From assembly GCF_032062135.1 (NCBI RefSeq), contig NC_092859.1, positions 69,512,239 to 69,576,238 on the forward strand: 64,000 nucleotides of DNA. The letters run 5' to 3'. Each line of letters begins with the position of its first letter. Positions within the stretch are counted from its first letter, which is position 1. The translations under genes and the position numbers were made by a program. Below, in pieces: positions 1 through 12,906 of the stretch. The notes under the pieces are model-generated. The model was not told the DNA's origin, did not search any database, and saw only the letters and a list, made by a program, of their open reading frames with translations. This stretch comes from Pyxicephalus adspersus. Taxonomy: Eukaryota > Chordata > Amphibia > Anura > Pyxicephalidae.

Positions 1-3000
1 AATCTGCCCCCTGGTTTCACACGTTTTTTCCTCCGGCCTACCAACACTAATTTTTTTGGTGATTGATTCTCATGACTACAGCCATTCATTTTTAATGGAG
101 CTCCTTGACTACAGCTAATAAATTTGGTAAGTTGAAGAACTCTTTGCTATACTTTATACTCTTTTTTTGTGAATATAACTCAATATTATATCTCCCTGGC
201 TTGACTTCAGCTTACGGTTTATTCTGGTCCATGCAATGACTGAACCACTAAACCTCTGCATCCTATGGTATTCTCTTTCTTAGCTTGCAATCACGCAATC
301 AGACATCCAAACCCCATCCACTTTTTAGTTACTATATCAATTTTCTTTGACCCAAATGTACCAACACTGCTTCAATACATTTTTTATAATGTACAAATTG
401 GAATATCAAATGTAAAATAAAAAAACACCTATTTACAATATTACTACTGTTTTGTTTGTTTTTTTTTACTAAAAAAAAGCAATATATGTTTAACATTGTC
501 ATCCTAAGTAATGACAAGGTAACACAGAATCAACAGATCTAAAGCAGAAATTGAAAGATTATTGTCCATAAAGGGTGCCAGAGCTTAAGTGGCAAAAGAC
601 CATATTTTTGAGTTGTAAAACACTGGAAAATAACACCATTAAATTTAGGGTAAAATTTTCCATTACCTTTCCTTTAGATAATGGAAAACCATAAAGCAAT
701 ATGACATGTTCCTGTATACTAGTGATGGACAAGAGAATGACATTAGTAAACAATTCTGATGTAAAAAGTTTGTTTCCAGTAAACAAATAGGTTTAGTAAA
801 CACAGATGTGGAAAAAAAAAAAGAACAAATCAGTCCACAAATAAACAGCTTGCTCCTCATATCTAACCTCTGTAAGATCTAAACCTTTATATACAAAGGT
901 TATAGTGCTTTACACCTTTGCATATTAGAAGTTACAATGTTAAAATTACAATAAATTTTATGGAGATCAGATCACCAGGAAAGTTAAGGTGGAGCGCGCA
1001 GCTCCCCTGTGTAATGACATTATTTGGTAGGTAATCACCTCTACATAAGAGTCAGCCCAGAGAAATATGCCCATATAACTTTACATTTTTACATTTTACA
1101 TGCTGATGTGATCTTGCTTCCTTGAGGTTTTACATAGTACAGAAACTTCAAATGTAATCTAATCGAAACATATGAACCCCATCACTGAGACTGAAATAAT
1201 TATACAAAGACCCATAAATCCCATATAAGACCCAGCTGTTTTATAGGCCAAATGTGCTTACATTACACTGCACTACATCCTAGTTCCTCTCTGAATTCAA
1301 CTGATGGAAGTGTCAATCAGATATTACTTTGTAACACCCAAAGTGTGAAAAACATACACCAGTCTACCTTTGACTGTATTACAGCGAAAACCATATGTCT
1401 ACATGAGCAGAGTAGTTCATAAGAAACAATTTTCTGACCTCATCCCCCATCACCCAACAGGCACAGAAGGCCAGGGCTGTATGCAAGCTGCAAAGCCACA
1501 TCCAAGCACAGCGAATCCATTGGGTTTTAAATTTGTGTTTCAAAATAATATTTACAATAAGCAACATGAATATTTAAAAAAAAAATGCTTCGTCTGACTT
1601 TAGGTTTAGTTGTGTTTAAACCTCAATGGAGTCAGGAAACTGGGACTGTGTGCAGTACAGCAATACAAAACCATGCAAGAGACAGCTGCACAGGTCTGAT
1701 AAAGATACCAGTCTGTGTACAATATAAACAAGAACACAAAGTCACACAACAAGCTTTCATGAATGGAAAACATGACATAATGGCTTTATACAAAGACTTG
1801 CAGGACAAAGCAAGAATTATGAAGGAGATAAATTAACCTAATATGAAAAACTAGAATTTCACTAGAGAAAAAAAAATTTAGGCCTAATATAGCCAGCTGA
1901 AAGTCCCAGAAGTTGACACATTAGACTTTTATACAAGCTTAAGGGCATAGACGAACAATAAAGCAACAGTAAAGTAAAGCAACAAATTAGATATGTGCTA
2001 CTATTTTAAACTTGCACAAGATAGGGGCAGTACCTCTCATTAACCTATGTCCGATATCTACCCCATAAGGTATAACAGTGCAAAGTTAGCACACGCATAA
2101 AAAAGAAAGAAATGAATTACAAAGACTTCAGGTACATCAGTGCAAATAAATTGAAAAAGGCAGAAAGGTCAGTTTCTATTGACTCATAATATAGTTTTGT
2201 TTATACTTACAACAAATAGCAGCAAACAGCACATGTTACCAGCATTGTATTAATGACTCTGGAAGAGAACACAAAAAAATGAAATGTATTCATTAATACA
2301 GAATACCAATCCATATCAGCCAATAAAAATTTACATTTTACTTACTAATATAGCCAAATGATTTACTGCACCGAGGGCTTGAACTTTGCCCTTTGAACTG
2401 TTTTACTAAATAAAGCACTACGTTCAGGTACTTTCATGCAATGGTACACCTTAAATAATATCCAAATGTGACTTGGTATCAGACTGTTGGGGACTTTTTA
2501 CAGCAAAGCTAAGATTGGAAAAAGGAGACAGCACAAAACACTGCAGCAAATAAATAAAGTAAAATAAATAAAATGCAAGGAACATGCTGAGAGGATGATG
2601 CTATAAAAGTGTACTTAGCCAATCATAGTTCAGATTAAAAAGTGATTTAGTGCCCCAATTACAACCGATACCTGAATGGGTGGCTAAACTAGACAGATAT
2701 ATATATACCCACCCATGGTAAGTTTTTGACACTCCCTGCAGTTCCTCTTCCTGCTGCCCATCCTGTAGGGTCATATGAACCAGTGAAATGAAATACAGTG
2801 TGTGGCAGTGAGGAATACCTGCAGTGGTCGGGGAGAAACAAAGAACTGGAAAGAGATTGTGGGCTGCCAGAATGGTAAGTTTAGGTTCTCTTTTACAGCC
2901 TAAATCTACAAGTGACTCCATGGTGACATGGTCATTTTACAGCACTGATATTAGAGCACAGGCTCACTTTAGGCATAATACCTCCTTGTTTGAGAAGCTT

Positions 3001-6000
3001 GATTTAATGTTCAATGCAGTGAAACATGGTTGCACTTGCTGGCACTTTGTAAAAGAATCCTAATGCTACATTACAGAATGCATTCAGCACCATCAGAAAA
3101 TGTTTGTTCAATGTCTTTCTAATGTATTTAAAAAGTGTTTGACATGTTAGCTTTGGAATTACATTATTTTTGACGTGTTAGCTCTGGAATTACAATATTT
3201 TTCAGGTAATCATTTAGTGTGCTTGGAAGTATCACTGTGCTCACACCAATTTAAAAAGTGGCAGAACGTTCAGACCTGAATAACTGTGTCTGCATTCAGT
3301 GACCTCTACAAAAAGAAGGAAGCCTGGAGAAATGTGTGAAGCTGAAGATCAAAGGAATAACTTGTCTGTGGTGGTTTGGTCATGGATCCATCTACATATA
3401 TTTCTACCATAAACTGTATATACCTTCATCAGCCAGAACAATTGGAAGCTGAAAGAAATAACAAGTGAACAGTCAGTTCTTGAAGGTGATGTTTCCTACA
3501 TCTTGTATCCTAGTGCTTCAAATCTGTGCTTTTGATAAGGGGGAAAAAAAAAAGAAGTTGCTGAATAATTCGCTCATGTTCAGACACACTGTGAGGTTTT
3601 GGTGTGGTTGCCACTTCCTCACGTGGATGAATCGCTGCCTTGGGGGAGAAGATAGCTTCTACCCACCACAGCCCCAGAGAAAATGAATATTGGTGGCAGT
3701 AGGCAATACATTATCGTTCAATTGTTGTCCGCAGTCAAATCAGCACACACTGTATTTTTTTTTTTTTTTTTTTTTTAATCAACCAACTCTTTTGTGCGAT
3801 TGACTCACCGTCCAGCAAGGTGCTGCACAGGATCGCTTGATCCTGCTGAATGTCTGAACCCAGCTCTAACAAATACGCTCCAACACAAGGAAAATGCATG
3901 TTGCATTTTTCAAGCTTCAGAGTTTTTATATCTGCTTGTATCTCTAGCCAGTACAGAAAAAAAGCATTAAAGAATATTAATACTTAAAAGTTCTGTAAAA
4001 TGAATTGGAAAAGTTTAGAACCCCTGTCGTGTTTTACTGCTATACAAGGCTTTCATTTGAGAGATTTTCCTTCACTGTACTTGGGACAAACTTTTACTAG
4101 ACAGAAAGTAAGGGAAAACATGCCAAATAAAACAAATTTGATGGCACATTTGATGGCAAATTTGATGTTTTAGTATTACCCTACTTAGGAAGGACTTTCA
4201 ATTATTTTGTAATATTGCACCTAAACCACCAACTCCATCCGGTATATAATCACAATACCTAGTGATCCTCCTATGACCTGTGTTCAGGATGACAATGTTG
4301 TCCCTTTCTACCAAATGTTTTCCTGCAATGTTATACTTTTACATGCTCTTCAGATACAAAACCAAGGAGCTATGCCAACACACTAGCATGGTCTGCTGTT
4401 GGCATGATCAGGGAATCTTTGTCCTGAGAAATGTGTACCACTTAGGTGACAGCGTGCATGCAGACAGGAGAAGGCTACAGGAGATCAGAAGTGTCAAAGA
4501 ACAAAGGAAAAAAGTAGAAAAAAAGATGTAATGTAAAAGAAAAAAATGTTTAAGTGTGCACAGAGAAATCCCCTCTTATTTTATGATTGGTGCCCCAATG
4601 GTAGAGAGCCCTGGACATGAGACTTCTTTAGCAGCAGCTGTGTGACTTCTAGAACACAAAGATCTTTAAGGAGTGAAGATGAGACCAGTAACTTGGGGTA
4701 GAAGAGGTCATTTAAAAACATAACTATATTAGGAGTACATATACCTTTATAATTCTACACAAATAAATAATAATCTTCTCATCCTGCAACTTAGCTTTTC
4801 TGGTCAATATATTAAAATTTGAGAATGAGAAGGGATTGTAGACTAAAAGTACTTTTCACTGGACCCACCTAGGCAAAATTTACAATACTAAACATTCCCT
4901 ATAACTTTCGTTTGCAGTTCCACGCTGAAGTGCTATTGAAATTTAAAAAAAATTGTTATTTTTATCATGATCCTTTGTATAGCAATTCCTGTCCTAGGAC
5001 AGCTTCCCTGCATTTTTAGAGGAAGCCATGGTTGTCACCCAGGATGGACATTAAATATGTCTCCTTCATCTTTATTAGTTAGGTGAGGGTGGAATAATAG
5101 GTTTACAGATAGAAATACAATGGTTTGTGTGGTCAGCTTTGTGAGGACAAGAGACAGAACTCAATTTCTAGAAAGATCAAGAGGCATTTTCTGTGCTTGC
5201 TAAAAAAGATTCCAAGCCAGAAAATGGTAATTTATTCTATTTTAGCAGTCCTTTGATGTTGTATATTTTTTTTTTATTTGGGTTTGTTATCCTTTATCCT
5301 AGTGATATCAGTCAGCCAGAAAAGGAGCTCAGTTTGATGACAGTAAACATGGGAGGGAACAGCAAACAGAGGATGGATATTCCCTGATATATCTGGTTAT
5401 GTGTATACACTAAACAAGAACAAGCCGCTCAGACCAACATGTGCAAATTCTTGGGCTATTTCTTCTAACACCTATGTATGAACTGCAGCACTGGCCACAA
5501 ATAACAGCACTACAAAGAACTCCTTACGGGGAAAAGGGAAGTCAATGCTGAGGCATCTGGTCTGTTTCAGAAAATGAAAAAAGTATTCTCTGTACAATGG
5601 CGTCAGATACAAGTTTCCAGCAACTTTACCAACACACAGTATGAAAAGGAGAAGTTAGTTCAGACATGTTTATCTGAGACAGAAATGGTGTTTTGACCTT
5701 CAAGTGTCCATGGGGGACAAACCTTTACTCACTTTTCTCTGATCATTTGTCCTAAGTGACGGGATCATAACACATTTGGGGTCAGGTGATGGTCTCCTTG
5801 TTAATGGGTAACAGTGACCAAATACTAGACAAGGGCTGCACTACCAATGTGATCTACTATATACCTGGTTAGTGCCAGGCAGAAGAGCTGACAATCTGCT
5901 AGGAGGGCTCCGTAACAACCAGTAGATGAAAGCAGAGCTCCCCAGGGTTTACAATGGGGTAAATAACCAGAAACATTCATTTTGGCAGGTGATTGTTGGC

Positions 6001-6922
6001 TAACAGTCCAGGTTGGGAAAAGTTTACATCAAGACAAGAAAAATGTGGGCATTCCTAATCAATGCTGGATACACTGATCAAAACTTTGCTGAATTTTGGA
6101 AGATTACAGTTACATTCCATCCAATTTATTACAAATGTCAGATAAGTGCCCGTCCACAGACATCCTGGGTCACTGAAGATCATCCAGGGTTCTTCCAGCG
6201 GTTGCTGAGGGGGGGGGGGGGGGATATGCGCCTATCCAATGATCTCTTCGGCTTTCTGTAAGGAGGACATTCTTCCCATTGGCCACTATTCTAATATACT
6301 TTGGATATAACAAATATAGCAGGGGTTCCCCAAGAAACTTGAACGTTATTTCAAGGGTTCCCCCCCCCCCATGTTACCAAGGTTGAAAAACACTTATAGG
6401 AACCCTCCAACCTTCTGACAACCATCATTTCTATACTGATCATCAAATCTATCAATGCCGGGAGCTCAAACACCAATTACACACAGTGTTTGATGATGGC
6501 AGAGCTTACACTAGATTAACTACTTCCTGTCATGTGACAATGTTTGGACCTTACAATTGGCTGGCCCTGCCATGGCACTGGGAGGGGGTTTACAATCTCC
6601 TTCATACTTGCCTAATATTTATTAGAGGATCTAATTTAAGCAGCAGATGAGAATTAGCAAGTATTTTTCTTTCATATAAGAGAACCTGTTCTTTGTTTAA
6701 TTCTAGCCTGTGGCCTCTGGTTTTTTACATGTTTACTCACCTAAACAATCTTATAGAAAACATTACCCTGTGTATGAAGATAATTCTCCATTAGGCCGAT
6801 GTGTGACACTTCATATCTGACAAATGGCAGCTGTGACTCGATTTGCAGACTAAAAGTCACACTTATGCCGGCCAATAGAGCTCAGTATTAGTGTCAGGAA
6901 GTATATAAATAAGTGAACATAC
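1..6922 (-). other. atp6v0e1 intron 1 (partial)
   Basis: This stretch lies downstream of the exon 1 donor and holds no recognisable coding exon on either strand. The open frames here are short, lack family similarity and are broken by A/T runs. Local features are a 22-base T run (3755-3776), a G run (6209-6223) and a short hAT-type relic (6320-6395). Because exons 2 onward were not found, the intron must be at least 6.9 kb. A small exon could have been missed by eye. Confidence 0.7.
6320..6395. mobile_element. hAT-type MITE relic
   Basis: The stretch starts CAGGGGTTCCCC and ends GGTTGAAAAACACT, whose complement reads AGTGTTTTTCAACC. These are decayed versions of the terminal repeats seen in two longer copies at 47991-48227 and 48645-48834 (CAGTGTTTCTCAA type). 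The interior is mostly lost, and a C run sits in the middle. Confidence 0.45.
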
Positions 6923-7026
6923 CCTCTGTTCGGTCCCTTAGGAATGAACCACGGAAGCACAGCGCCCACAAAACCCCAGAAGACGGTCATGACGATGATT
7001 GGGACGAGGAGCCCGGGGTACGCCAT
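6923..7026 (-). CDS. atp6v0e1: V-type H+-ATPase subunit e1, coding exon 1 (5' part of gene)
   Basis: Read on the minus strand, the ATG at 7026-7024 opens 34 codons plus two bases. The protein starts [13 protein letters not shown] and continues through WGFVG to [10 protein letters not shown], and the exon ends at a GTATGT donor (922-917 of 6.9 kb). This matches the N-terminus of the roughly 81-residue V-ATPase subunit e, a small two-helix membrane protein of the proton-translocating Vo sector in lysosomes, endosomes and Golgi. Residues about 5-27 form the first hydrophobic helix; [11 protein letters not shown] is the family's conserved loop after it. The exon ends in phase 2, inside the Gly codon, fitting the family's next residues. 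I looked for the second helix and the C-terminal WYLKYHWP-like end at 1-6900 on the minus strand and did not find them, so the remaining exons should lie left of the window. Its upstream neighbour in the same direction is rpl26. Family assignment is very secure; e1 rather than e2 rests on synteny. Confidence 0.93.
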
Positions 7027-7160
7027 GATGAAATCAGAACCAAATTCAGCAGATCACCTCAACACCTCCGTCTCTCCTCACACACTGAGCGCAGAGCTGG
7101 CGCTGTCATGTGACCACAATTCAGTCACGCGGAGACACTCCCTCCCCCCATGGAAAGGGA
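7027..7160 (-). promoter_or_regulatory. atp6v0e1 5' UTR and proximal promoter with MiT/TFE M-box
   Basis: The region upstream of the start codon is relatively CpG-rich compared with its flanks. It carries GTCATGTGAC at 7105-7114, about 80 bp upstream of the ATG. The inner TCATGTGA is the classic M-box bound by MITF/TFE3/TFEB, and differs by one base from the palindromic CLEAR site GTCACGTGAC. V-ATPase genes are known CLEAR-network targets, so the site is plausible, but the transcription start was not mapped. No TATA box is evident. Confidence 0.55.
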
Positions 7161-7345
7161 GTGGCCTAACACAGCACTAGAGGTTTTATTGGGTTTGCAA
7201 GGTGATGGCCATTTTATCGGAGACCAAATAAAAACTAATTTTCAAAGATAACTTCTCGTTTTAGAAATTTACTTTTACCATTGGTTCATTTTAAAGCAAT
7301 ATTATTGATCAGTACTAACTCTAATTTGAAAACATTTTCTCTTCT

Positions 7346-7540
7346 AGCCGCTCTCTTCGCTCCTCCAATGACCTACCAATGACTTCCTCACTCATAACCT
7401 CATTACACACGGCTCCAAGACTTTTCTAGAGCTGCCCGACTCTCAGGAATGGTCTTCCTTGTCCTCTTCGGCTTGCTCCTACTTTCTCCAAATTTAAAAG
7501 AACACTCAAAACCCATTTTTTCAAACTTGCCTACCTACCT
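7346..7540 (+). pseudogene. L2-clade LINE ORF2 C-terminal fragment
   Basis: One plus-strand frame encodes SRSLRSSNDLPMTSSL, then TAPRLF, a stop, SCPTLRNGLP, then APTFSKFKRTLKTHFFKLAY. This follows the end of L2/CR1-type LINE ORF2 (a serine-rich stretch, then a W/RNxLP motif, then F-K-x-x-LKTH-F). An in-frame stop and the absence of the reverse transcriptase domain mark it as a dead, 5'-truncated fragment. It lies just upstream of the atp6v0e1 promoter. Confidence 0.7.
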
Positions 7541-7659
7541 TCTTCCTTCTGTGGTCCTTGATATGGAACTGTCCCTCTTTCCACTTTAGCTGTCCCCCAT
7601 TTTGGGTGGACCTATACACCTCTAGGAAATATAGTACAGCAATCTAACAGCAATTATGG

Positions 7660-9960
7660 GAACACAGAATGCATGCTTAGTGTAAAGAAGATATGATACA
7701 AGCAGAACTAAACCATGGGGATGTTCACCTGTTTCCATTCTGTTACAGGCGCAGACATCTTCTCCCTTCTTCTTTTCCACATTTGTCTGTTCTAATTGGC
7801 CAGGCTGGGATGTGCATGTACGCGTCAGTTTATTCAGTTATTTTTACAACCATTTCTCATAAGATTGAAATAACCAGAGACGTTCTTCATATACTGGGAC
7901 TTCATGATTCACCTAAGACAATAACACATTGCAAATGCACCTCACATCACGAAAACCTTTCCCTGAAGAAGCTAAATGGTGAAATGCGTCGGGATTACGA
8001 GACTCACCATGAGGACTTAATACACCTTCCAGATAATTTCCAAATAATCTTTACACTTAAGTATTAGAACTATGTTAAGAAACATTCCTCTTACATGAGA
8101 ATTGTTATTATATGTTTGCAACTGATTTTTTCCTATAATAAGTCAAAGTAATTTGTTTGACAAAAAAAAACCTGATTTGTATTTTGTTACCAAATACATG
8201 GGACACACATTTTCTCTCTACCTTATAATAGGGGTTGGCAAATAATTACCCTTTAATGGAAGACAAGGGGAGCAACATTTCTATGTATTTCCTAAACATT
8301 TTAAATGTTTTTAGATTGTTAACAACAAAAATTAAGTATGCCGATCAAGTTATTTGCAGTCCTTTATATTGTCTCACCTTGTTGAAGATCCCATGTATGC
8401 ATTGAAGCAGCTGGATTGTGGGTTCCCCTAGCTGCAGGGGTTTGCTTTTATGAATCCTAAATAGGTCCTATCTGTGTCACTGGTCTTCAGCAGGATCCCA
8501 CATTGTTTTGGTACTACTGTTTTTTTGCACTACCATCCAAAATGGTATGCACACCATGCATTAGGGAGGCACCTGGAGATGAAGAGGTAGATTCTAGGGA
8601 AGGAAGATTCCTTATGGATCAAGCAAGCTGAAAGCATGCAGAGGTTCTCCCCATCTGCACATTTGGGTAGGAAAAAAGTTCCTTCATTATGGTAAGATGT
8701 GCTTTGCTTTTGTCAAAGGAGAATGGCCATGTAGATTCTTCAAATTCTGCCAGAAAGAAGCAACATATCATTTTTTACCTCACCCTAGTAGCACCTTTCA
8801 TCAAGGCAATCAGAGGCATAATGTATTTCCTTAATCTTAAAAAGGAAGGTCCATGTTTTCTACTAAGGGAAGAGGTCAAGGAATTGACTGAAGGTGAATG
8901 GCACAAGCCTAACAGTAAGCTCAGCTCAAATTAAAAAACAAGTCCAGCATATCTGGGGGAGAACTAAATAACATTTAAAGATGCTATGGACCATTGTTTG
9001 TATGAGGATTTAATAAAGATCTACTCCATGGAAGGTCAAGCCTTTCACCTGCAGTAGCCTTAACATGTCTTTTAAGGCAGGTAGCATAGGTGATAGAGAA
9101 TAAGCCCACCAAAAGAGGTGAAATTATCTGCAGACTTTTTGGTTCTTTTTGAGTCCTTTATAGACATGGTAAAGTTATCAGCAAACTAATAGTATGTAGT
9201 TACAGCAAAGTGTGTCCTATGTTTAGAGCACTGGTCGGCAGATACTGCTTGAAGCCTGGCATTTTTAGGAAACCTCTCAAGAATATTTTAAGTTATAGGA
9301 GGTAAGTCAGGCTTGTTTCTCATAACAAGCAAAGGTGTCACCAGTCCTTTCAGCCAGAAATACGTTTTTGGGAAAGTGTCCCAAAAAGGTCAAGACACAG
9401 GACAATCTCAACTAAAGGGAAGCAGGACCGACCTTGTCCTTCATGTTACTAAGATCAAGACATTCCAGGCCTCTAGAACCAAAGACAAAGCATTCCACCA
9501 AGGCACCTTTAGTGAGTGGGGCTTTCCCACTTTCTAAATATCTGACAGCAAAATATTTTGGTATCAGGAGACTTGAGGTCAGTCCAAGATTTGAACAGGT
9601 TCATCAAGGACAGAAAGTTTTGAATGTAGTCCTTATAAACACCAACAGCACTGGATGATGTCAGTTGACCTGACCAGTGCATTCTAACTCATTCCAGTCT
9701 CCGATGTCCATCAGAGGAGTCTCTGTTTTGTAATTTTCTGCCAACAATATCAATTTACCTGTTTTCTGTTTGGTCTTGTTTACCAGCGCCTCAAACTTTA
9801 ACAAACATTTTGATGTCAGTAATAGCCCTTGTTTGCCATCAAAATATCATAATTTATCATAACCTGAACAACATTTTAGTCCTGGGCAAATTAGGAGAGC
9901 AGGTATTGGCTCACAAGGCGTCTTTCTTTCAAATCTTATCCCGCTTTAGTTAGTTGAGGT
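7660..9960. other. Intergenic, no gene recognised
   Basis: The 124-codon open frame at 7693-8067 shows no family similarity and overlaps a repeat motif (CCTGAAGAAGC then GTGAAATGCGTCGGG, 7962-7993) that recurs inverted at 31474-31503. The rest (8.1-9.96 kb) looks like old degraded sequence. I see no exon, RNA gene or intact element. Confidence 0.5.
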
Positions 9961-10201
9961 GTTGGCACCTCAAGAGAGAATTAAAAAACCTTCATTTTTA
10001 ATACAATCCAGGTGATAGTTATTGTCTCTTGTAGCAGGAGGTCTCTGATTGATCTGTTGTGTGGGGGAGGCTTTGAAAACCCAGCACTGACTGAGGAAGA
10101 GTGCAAGATTTTGAGGGGACTAATGACATCAATTATACCTGTTGATTTCAGTGGAGGCATTTTTGCACATTTATAAAAATGCTTAAAAACGTCAATAAAA
10201 G

Positions 10202-10223
10202 CCTCCATTGATGTCAATGGAGG
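10202..10223. repeat. Perfect short palindrome in a decayed repeat
   Basis: CCTCCATTGA (202-211) is followed after two bases by its exact reverse complement TCAATGGAGG (214-223). It sits in a larger hairpin-prone repeat (about 10.10-10.38 kb) of uncertain family. Confidence 0.7.
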
Positions 10224-10547
10224 GGTTTATAGCCGTCTTCACGTTTATAGTTGTTTTAATGGAGACTTTTACAAGCTTTATTAGAAGGACTTTGGAGTCT
10301 GGAAGCCCCATTTAACAAGGGGACTCCCAGATCTCTGCTGCTCTTTACTTATTCCCTGAAAGGGTTAAATATACCAACAAACAAGAGACAAGATGTTATT
10401 GTGAAAGTTGATTTATTTTAAATTTATGTATGTGATTGGTGTTTAACTGTACTTAGCTTTTTTTTTTACAGGTTATACCACCATAAAAGGATGATTCCCA
10501 CAACTGCGGTCATGACATGACATCATCAGGGTTTACTTTTTCTCATC

Positions 10548-11060
10548 AATCAAGGTAGGCCACGTGAGGGCTGTTCCCGAGTCCCCAGTGGAGCATTGGC
10601 ACATGTTCTGCACCCACATGAGCCAAAGCCCTGCTAGGCAGCAGTGTCTGCATATGACTTCTTCCTTGTGTTAAAGCGGACATATGACAACAAATTTTAC
10701 TTTATATGGAAGGGTAAATAACTGTAAGCACAAATGATAAAGCAAGAAACAGCGATAACCAGGATCATATGGTAGACAACTCCAGGAAGGGTGACAGATC
10801 TGCGCAAGGTGTAATTTTTTTTTTAACTTTACTGCTCCCAGAATCCCTTGTGGAGCCTTAGCACTTGTGCAGAACATGTGCCAAAGTTCCGCTAAGGATT
10901 CTGGAAGCAATGGCCTCATACAACCTCTCCCTTGATTGGCTGAAAAGGGGTAAACACTAATGACGCTCCACTAGGGAGCAATCAAGGAGAGGCTGTGTGA
11001 TGACACCTGGGTGCAGAACACTTCTCCCAGCTCCGCTAAGGCCACCGGGGGCAGTCAAAA
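10548..11060. repeat. Inverted dimer of a decayed repeat
   Basis: GGCACATGTTCTGCAC at 10598-10613 recurs exactly inverted as GTGCAGAACATGTGCC at 10867-10882. The motifs CAATCAAGG/CCTTGATTG and 'GCTCCACTAGGGAGC'-like blocks also recur in both orientations. This suggests two opposed copies of one non-autonomous element. No transposase is present. Confidence 0.5.
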
Positions 11061-11219
11061 CGGTCATGTGGAGACTGGGATTTCGGAAGAAAACTAACTT
11101 TACACACTTTTTTTGATGCACTTTAAACAAATTAGCTAACTTTAACTGGGTTTTGAACTTTTTCAGGATACTCAGCATAAGGTTTGCCTTGTAGTTACGT
11201 TTCTCAGTTGTCTCCAAGG

Positions 11220-12060
11220 CTTGTAATCACAGAACGCAGACTAGTTCAAAGCGGTCATAATTAGCTTCATCAGGAGGAAGTCGGAATGTCACCATACCAA
11301 TAGGTTAATATCACTAGTTTGTGATAACTAGTCTTAACAAGTACTTTTTGCAGATGGACTAGGTTCACCCTTTGACATTGGCTTGAGTCCTTGATGCATC
11401 AATTCATCCATTGACCTGTTTCAAGTTAGCAACTTTTGTGTAACCATTTAAAAGGTTTGAGGGGGATTAAATATTCTAGATGTCATTCACCATTGTTTTT
11501 TGTTGGTGTATTGGAGTTTTTGCCCAATGAATAGTTTACTGGTTCTTTTTAACTCTGTCCAAAATGAATAAGCTGCATTGTTTATTACGCTGTCATCTAC
11601 CTAGTGATGTGATGCTTTGAGTCCAAGTCAAGGTCAACATAAAATCGTTAAAGCAGGAAAATCGGTTTCATTGCCAAAACACTTTGTATTTAACTGTGCC
11701 CTTTAGAACTAGAGAACATTCTGTCAGAAAAAAAAACAAATGTCAAGTCAAAAAATTTTACATTCACCTAAAGTACTCTCCCTATTCATTGCAAAATGAC
11801 CCCCCCCCACCACTACCTTACTAACCTGGCTACACCTTGAGCTCCTGATCAGGAACATTTATGCAGGCCTGGAGATTCAACTTTGCTTACCTATTTGAGT
11901 TGTATGATTTAAAGCCATCATGAGCTCTGAGGAACTGTAGCAGGTTAGAGACCAATTAATGTCAATGATAACCAGGTGATAGATGGATCTGCAGGAATTT
12001 AATTTTAGCAAAAGAGAAGTATTTCTATGAATTTCAAATCCCCCCCTGACATATATCTAA
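11220..12060. other. Intergenic, nothing recognised
   Basis: A+T-rich sequence with short A, T and C runs. No exon-like frame with family similarity, no RNA gene and no clear element was seen. Confidence 0.5.
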
Positions 12061-12065
12061 CTGTT

Positions 12066-12214
12066 AACAACACTGTTATTCGGCCCTCCCCTCAGGCACG
12101 TTGTCTTGGTGTCACCTTTGACTCGGCCCCATTTGCAATCCCTATTTAATGTACAGCGCTGCGTAATATGTTGGCGCTATATAAATCCTGTTTATTAATA
12201 ATAATAATAATAAT
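12066..12214 (+). pseudogene. L2 LINE: internally deleted ORF2 piece joined to its 3' tail
   Basis: Frame AAC at 12066 reads NNTVIRPSPQARCLGVTFDS, the CLGVTFD segment found after the RT core of L2 ORF2. It runs straight into a non-coding tail containing ACAGCGCTGCGTAATATG and GGCGCTATATAAAT, ending in an AAT microsatellite at about 12197-12214. The same tail is at 24085-24245. Joining an internal ORF2 segment to the tail implies an internal deletion. Confidence 0.72.
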
Positions 12215-12674
12215 GAATTCTTAATGCAAAATGCTTGGCTACCAAGGTCAACCCCACAAACACATTTATTATTGCAAGGCTCTAGTATAGAACAAGCACG
12301 TGGAAAAGACTTGCACCAGACTTCAGATTTGTTTGAGGTGAGGAGACAAGTACCGAAACCAGGAAACTTGAATTTTCAGGAGGCAACCAGTGACCTGTAT
12401 ATAATACTAAGTGGTAGAAATATTGGAGGATGTCAATGCCAGGCATTTCATCCAGTGTCACTGGATGAAATGCATGATGAGCACAACTAAGGAGAATATA
12501 ACTGGGGTAGGAAATACTGTCACATTGCCATGAGAAAGTTGACAGGTTTTCCTTAAAGCTCACCATATAGACACTGTGGGCTTGCTCAGCCTTGAGTAAT
12601 TTTTCTGAATACCAAACTTTATTGTTCATAACTAAAGCACAACAAAGTTTTCCAGTCTTTTTCCACAGATCAGT

Positions 12675-12831
12675 TTAAATAACCCCCATGGCGGTATGAG
12701 GAGAAGTCGCCGACATCACTGAAGGATGCCGCCGGAACTGGGAACAAGGTAGGAGTTTTAACCTCCCCGTGGCTTGGGGTTACTGCTTTTTGGATAGAAA
12801 ATCCACCCAAGAACACCTTCAGGGAGGTTAA
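12675..12831. mobile_element. TTAA-flanked MITE, copy 1
   Basis: The block begins TTAAATAACCCCCATGGCGG and ends CAGGGAGGTTAA, so the ends are imperfect inverted repeats inside TTAA. The interior shares the GAACAAGGTAGGAGTTTTAA motif and the 'GGGGTTACTGCTTTT' block with the longer copy at 36335-36813. TTAA targets suggest piggyBac-type mobilisation; no transposase is present. Confidence 0.6.
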
Positions 12832-12906
12832 AGAAGTTTTGGAAAGGCAAGTGGCATGAAATCTTTTGTTTTAAAACAGTTAAAATAAACAAAGTAGTTA
12901 TTTGCT

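Noticed and set aside
5281..5320. Possible atp6v0e1 exon 2 (GTCAGCCAGAAAAGG resembles the complement of a FWLA-type segment)
   Set aside because: The match does not extend to the rest of the second helix and there are no matching splice sites.
6923..7180. Two plus-strand frames over the atp6v0e1 exon
   Set aside because: They are antisense shadows of the minus-strand exon and its CpG-rich 5' UTR.
7693..8067. 124-codon plus-strand open frame
   Set aside because: No recognised family or domain, no plausible splice or promoter context, and it overlaps a repeat motif also present at 31.5 kb. Probably chance.
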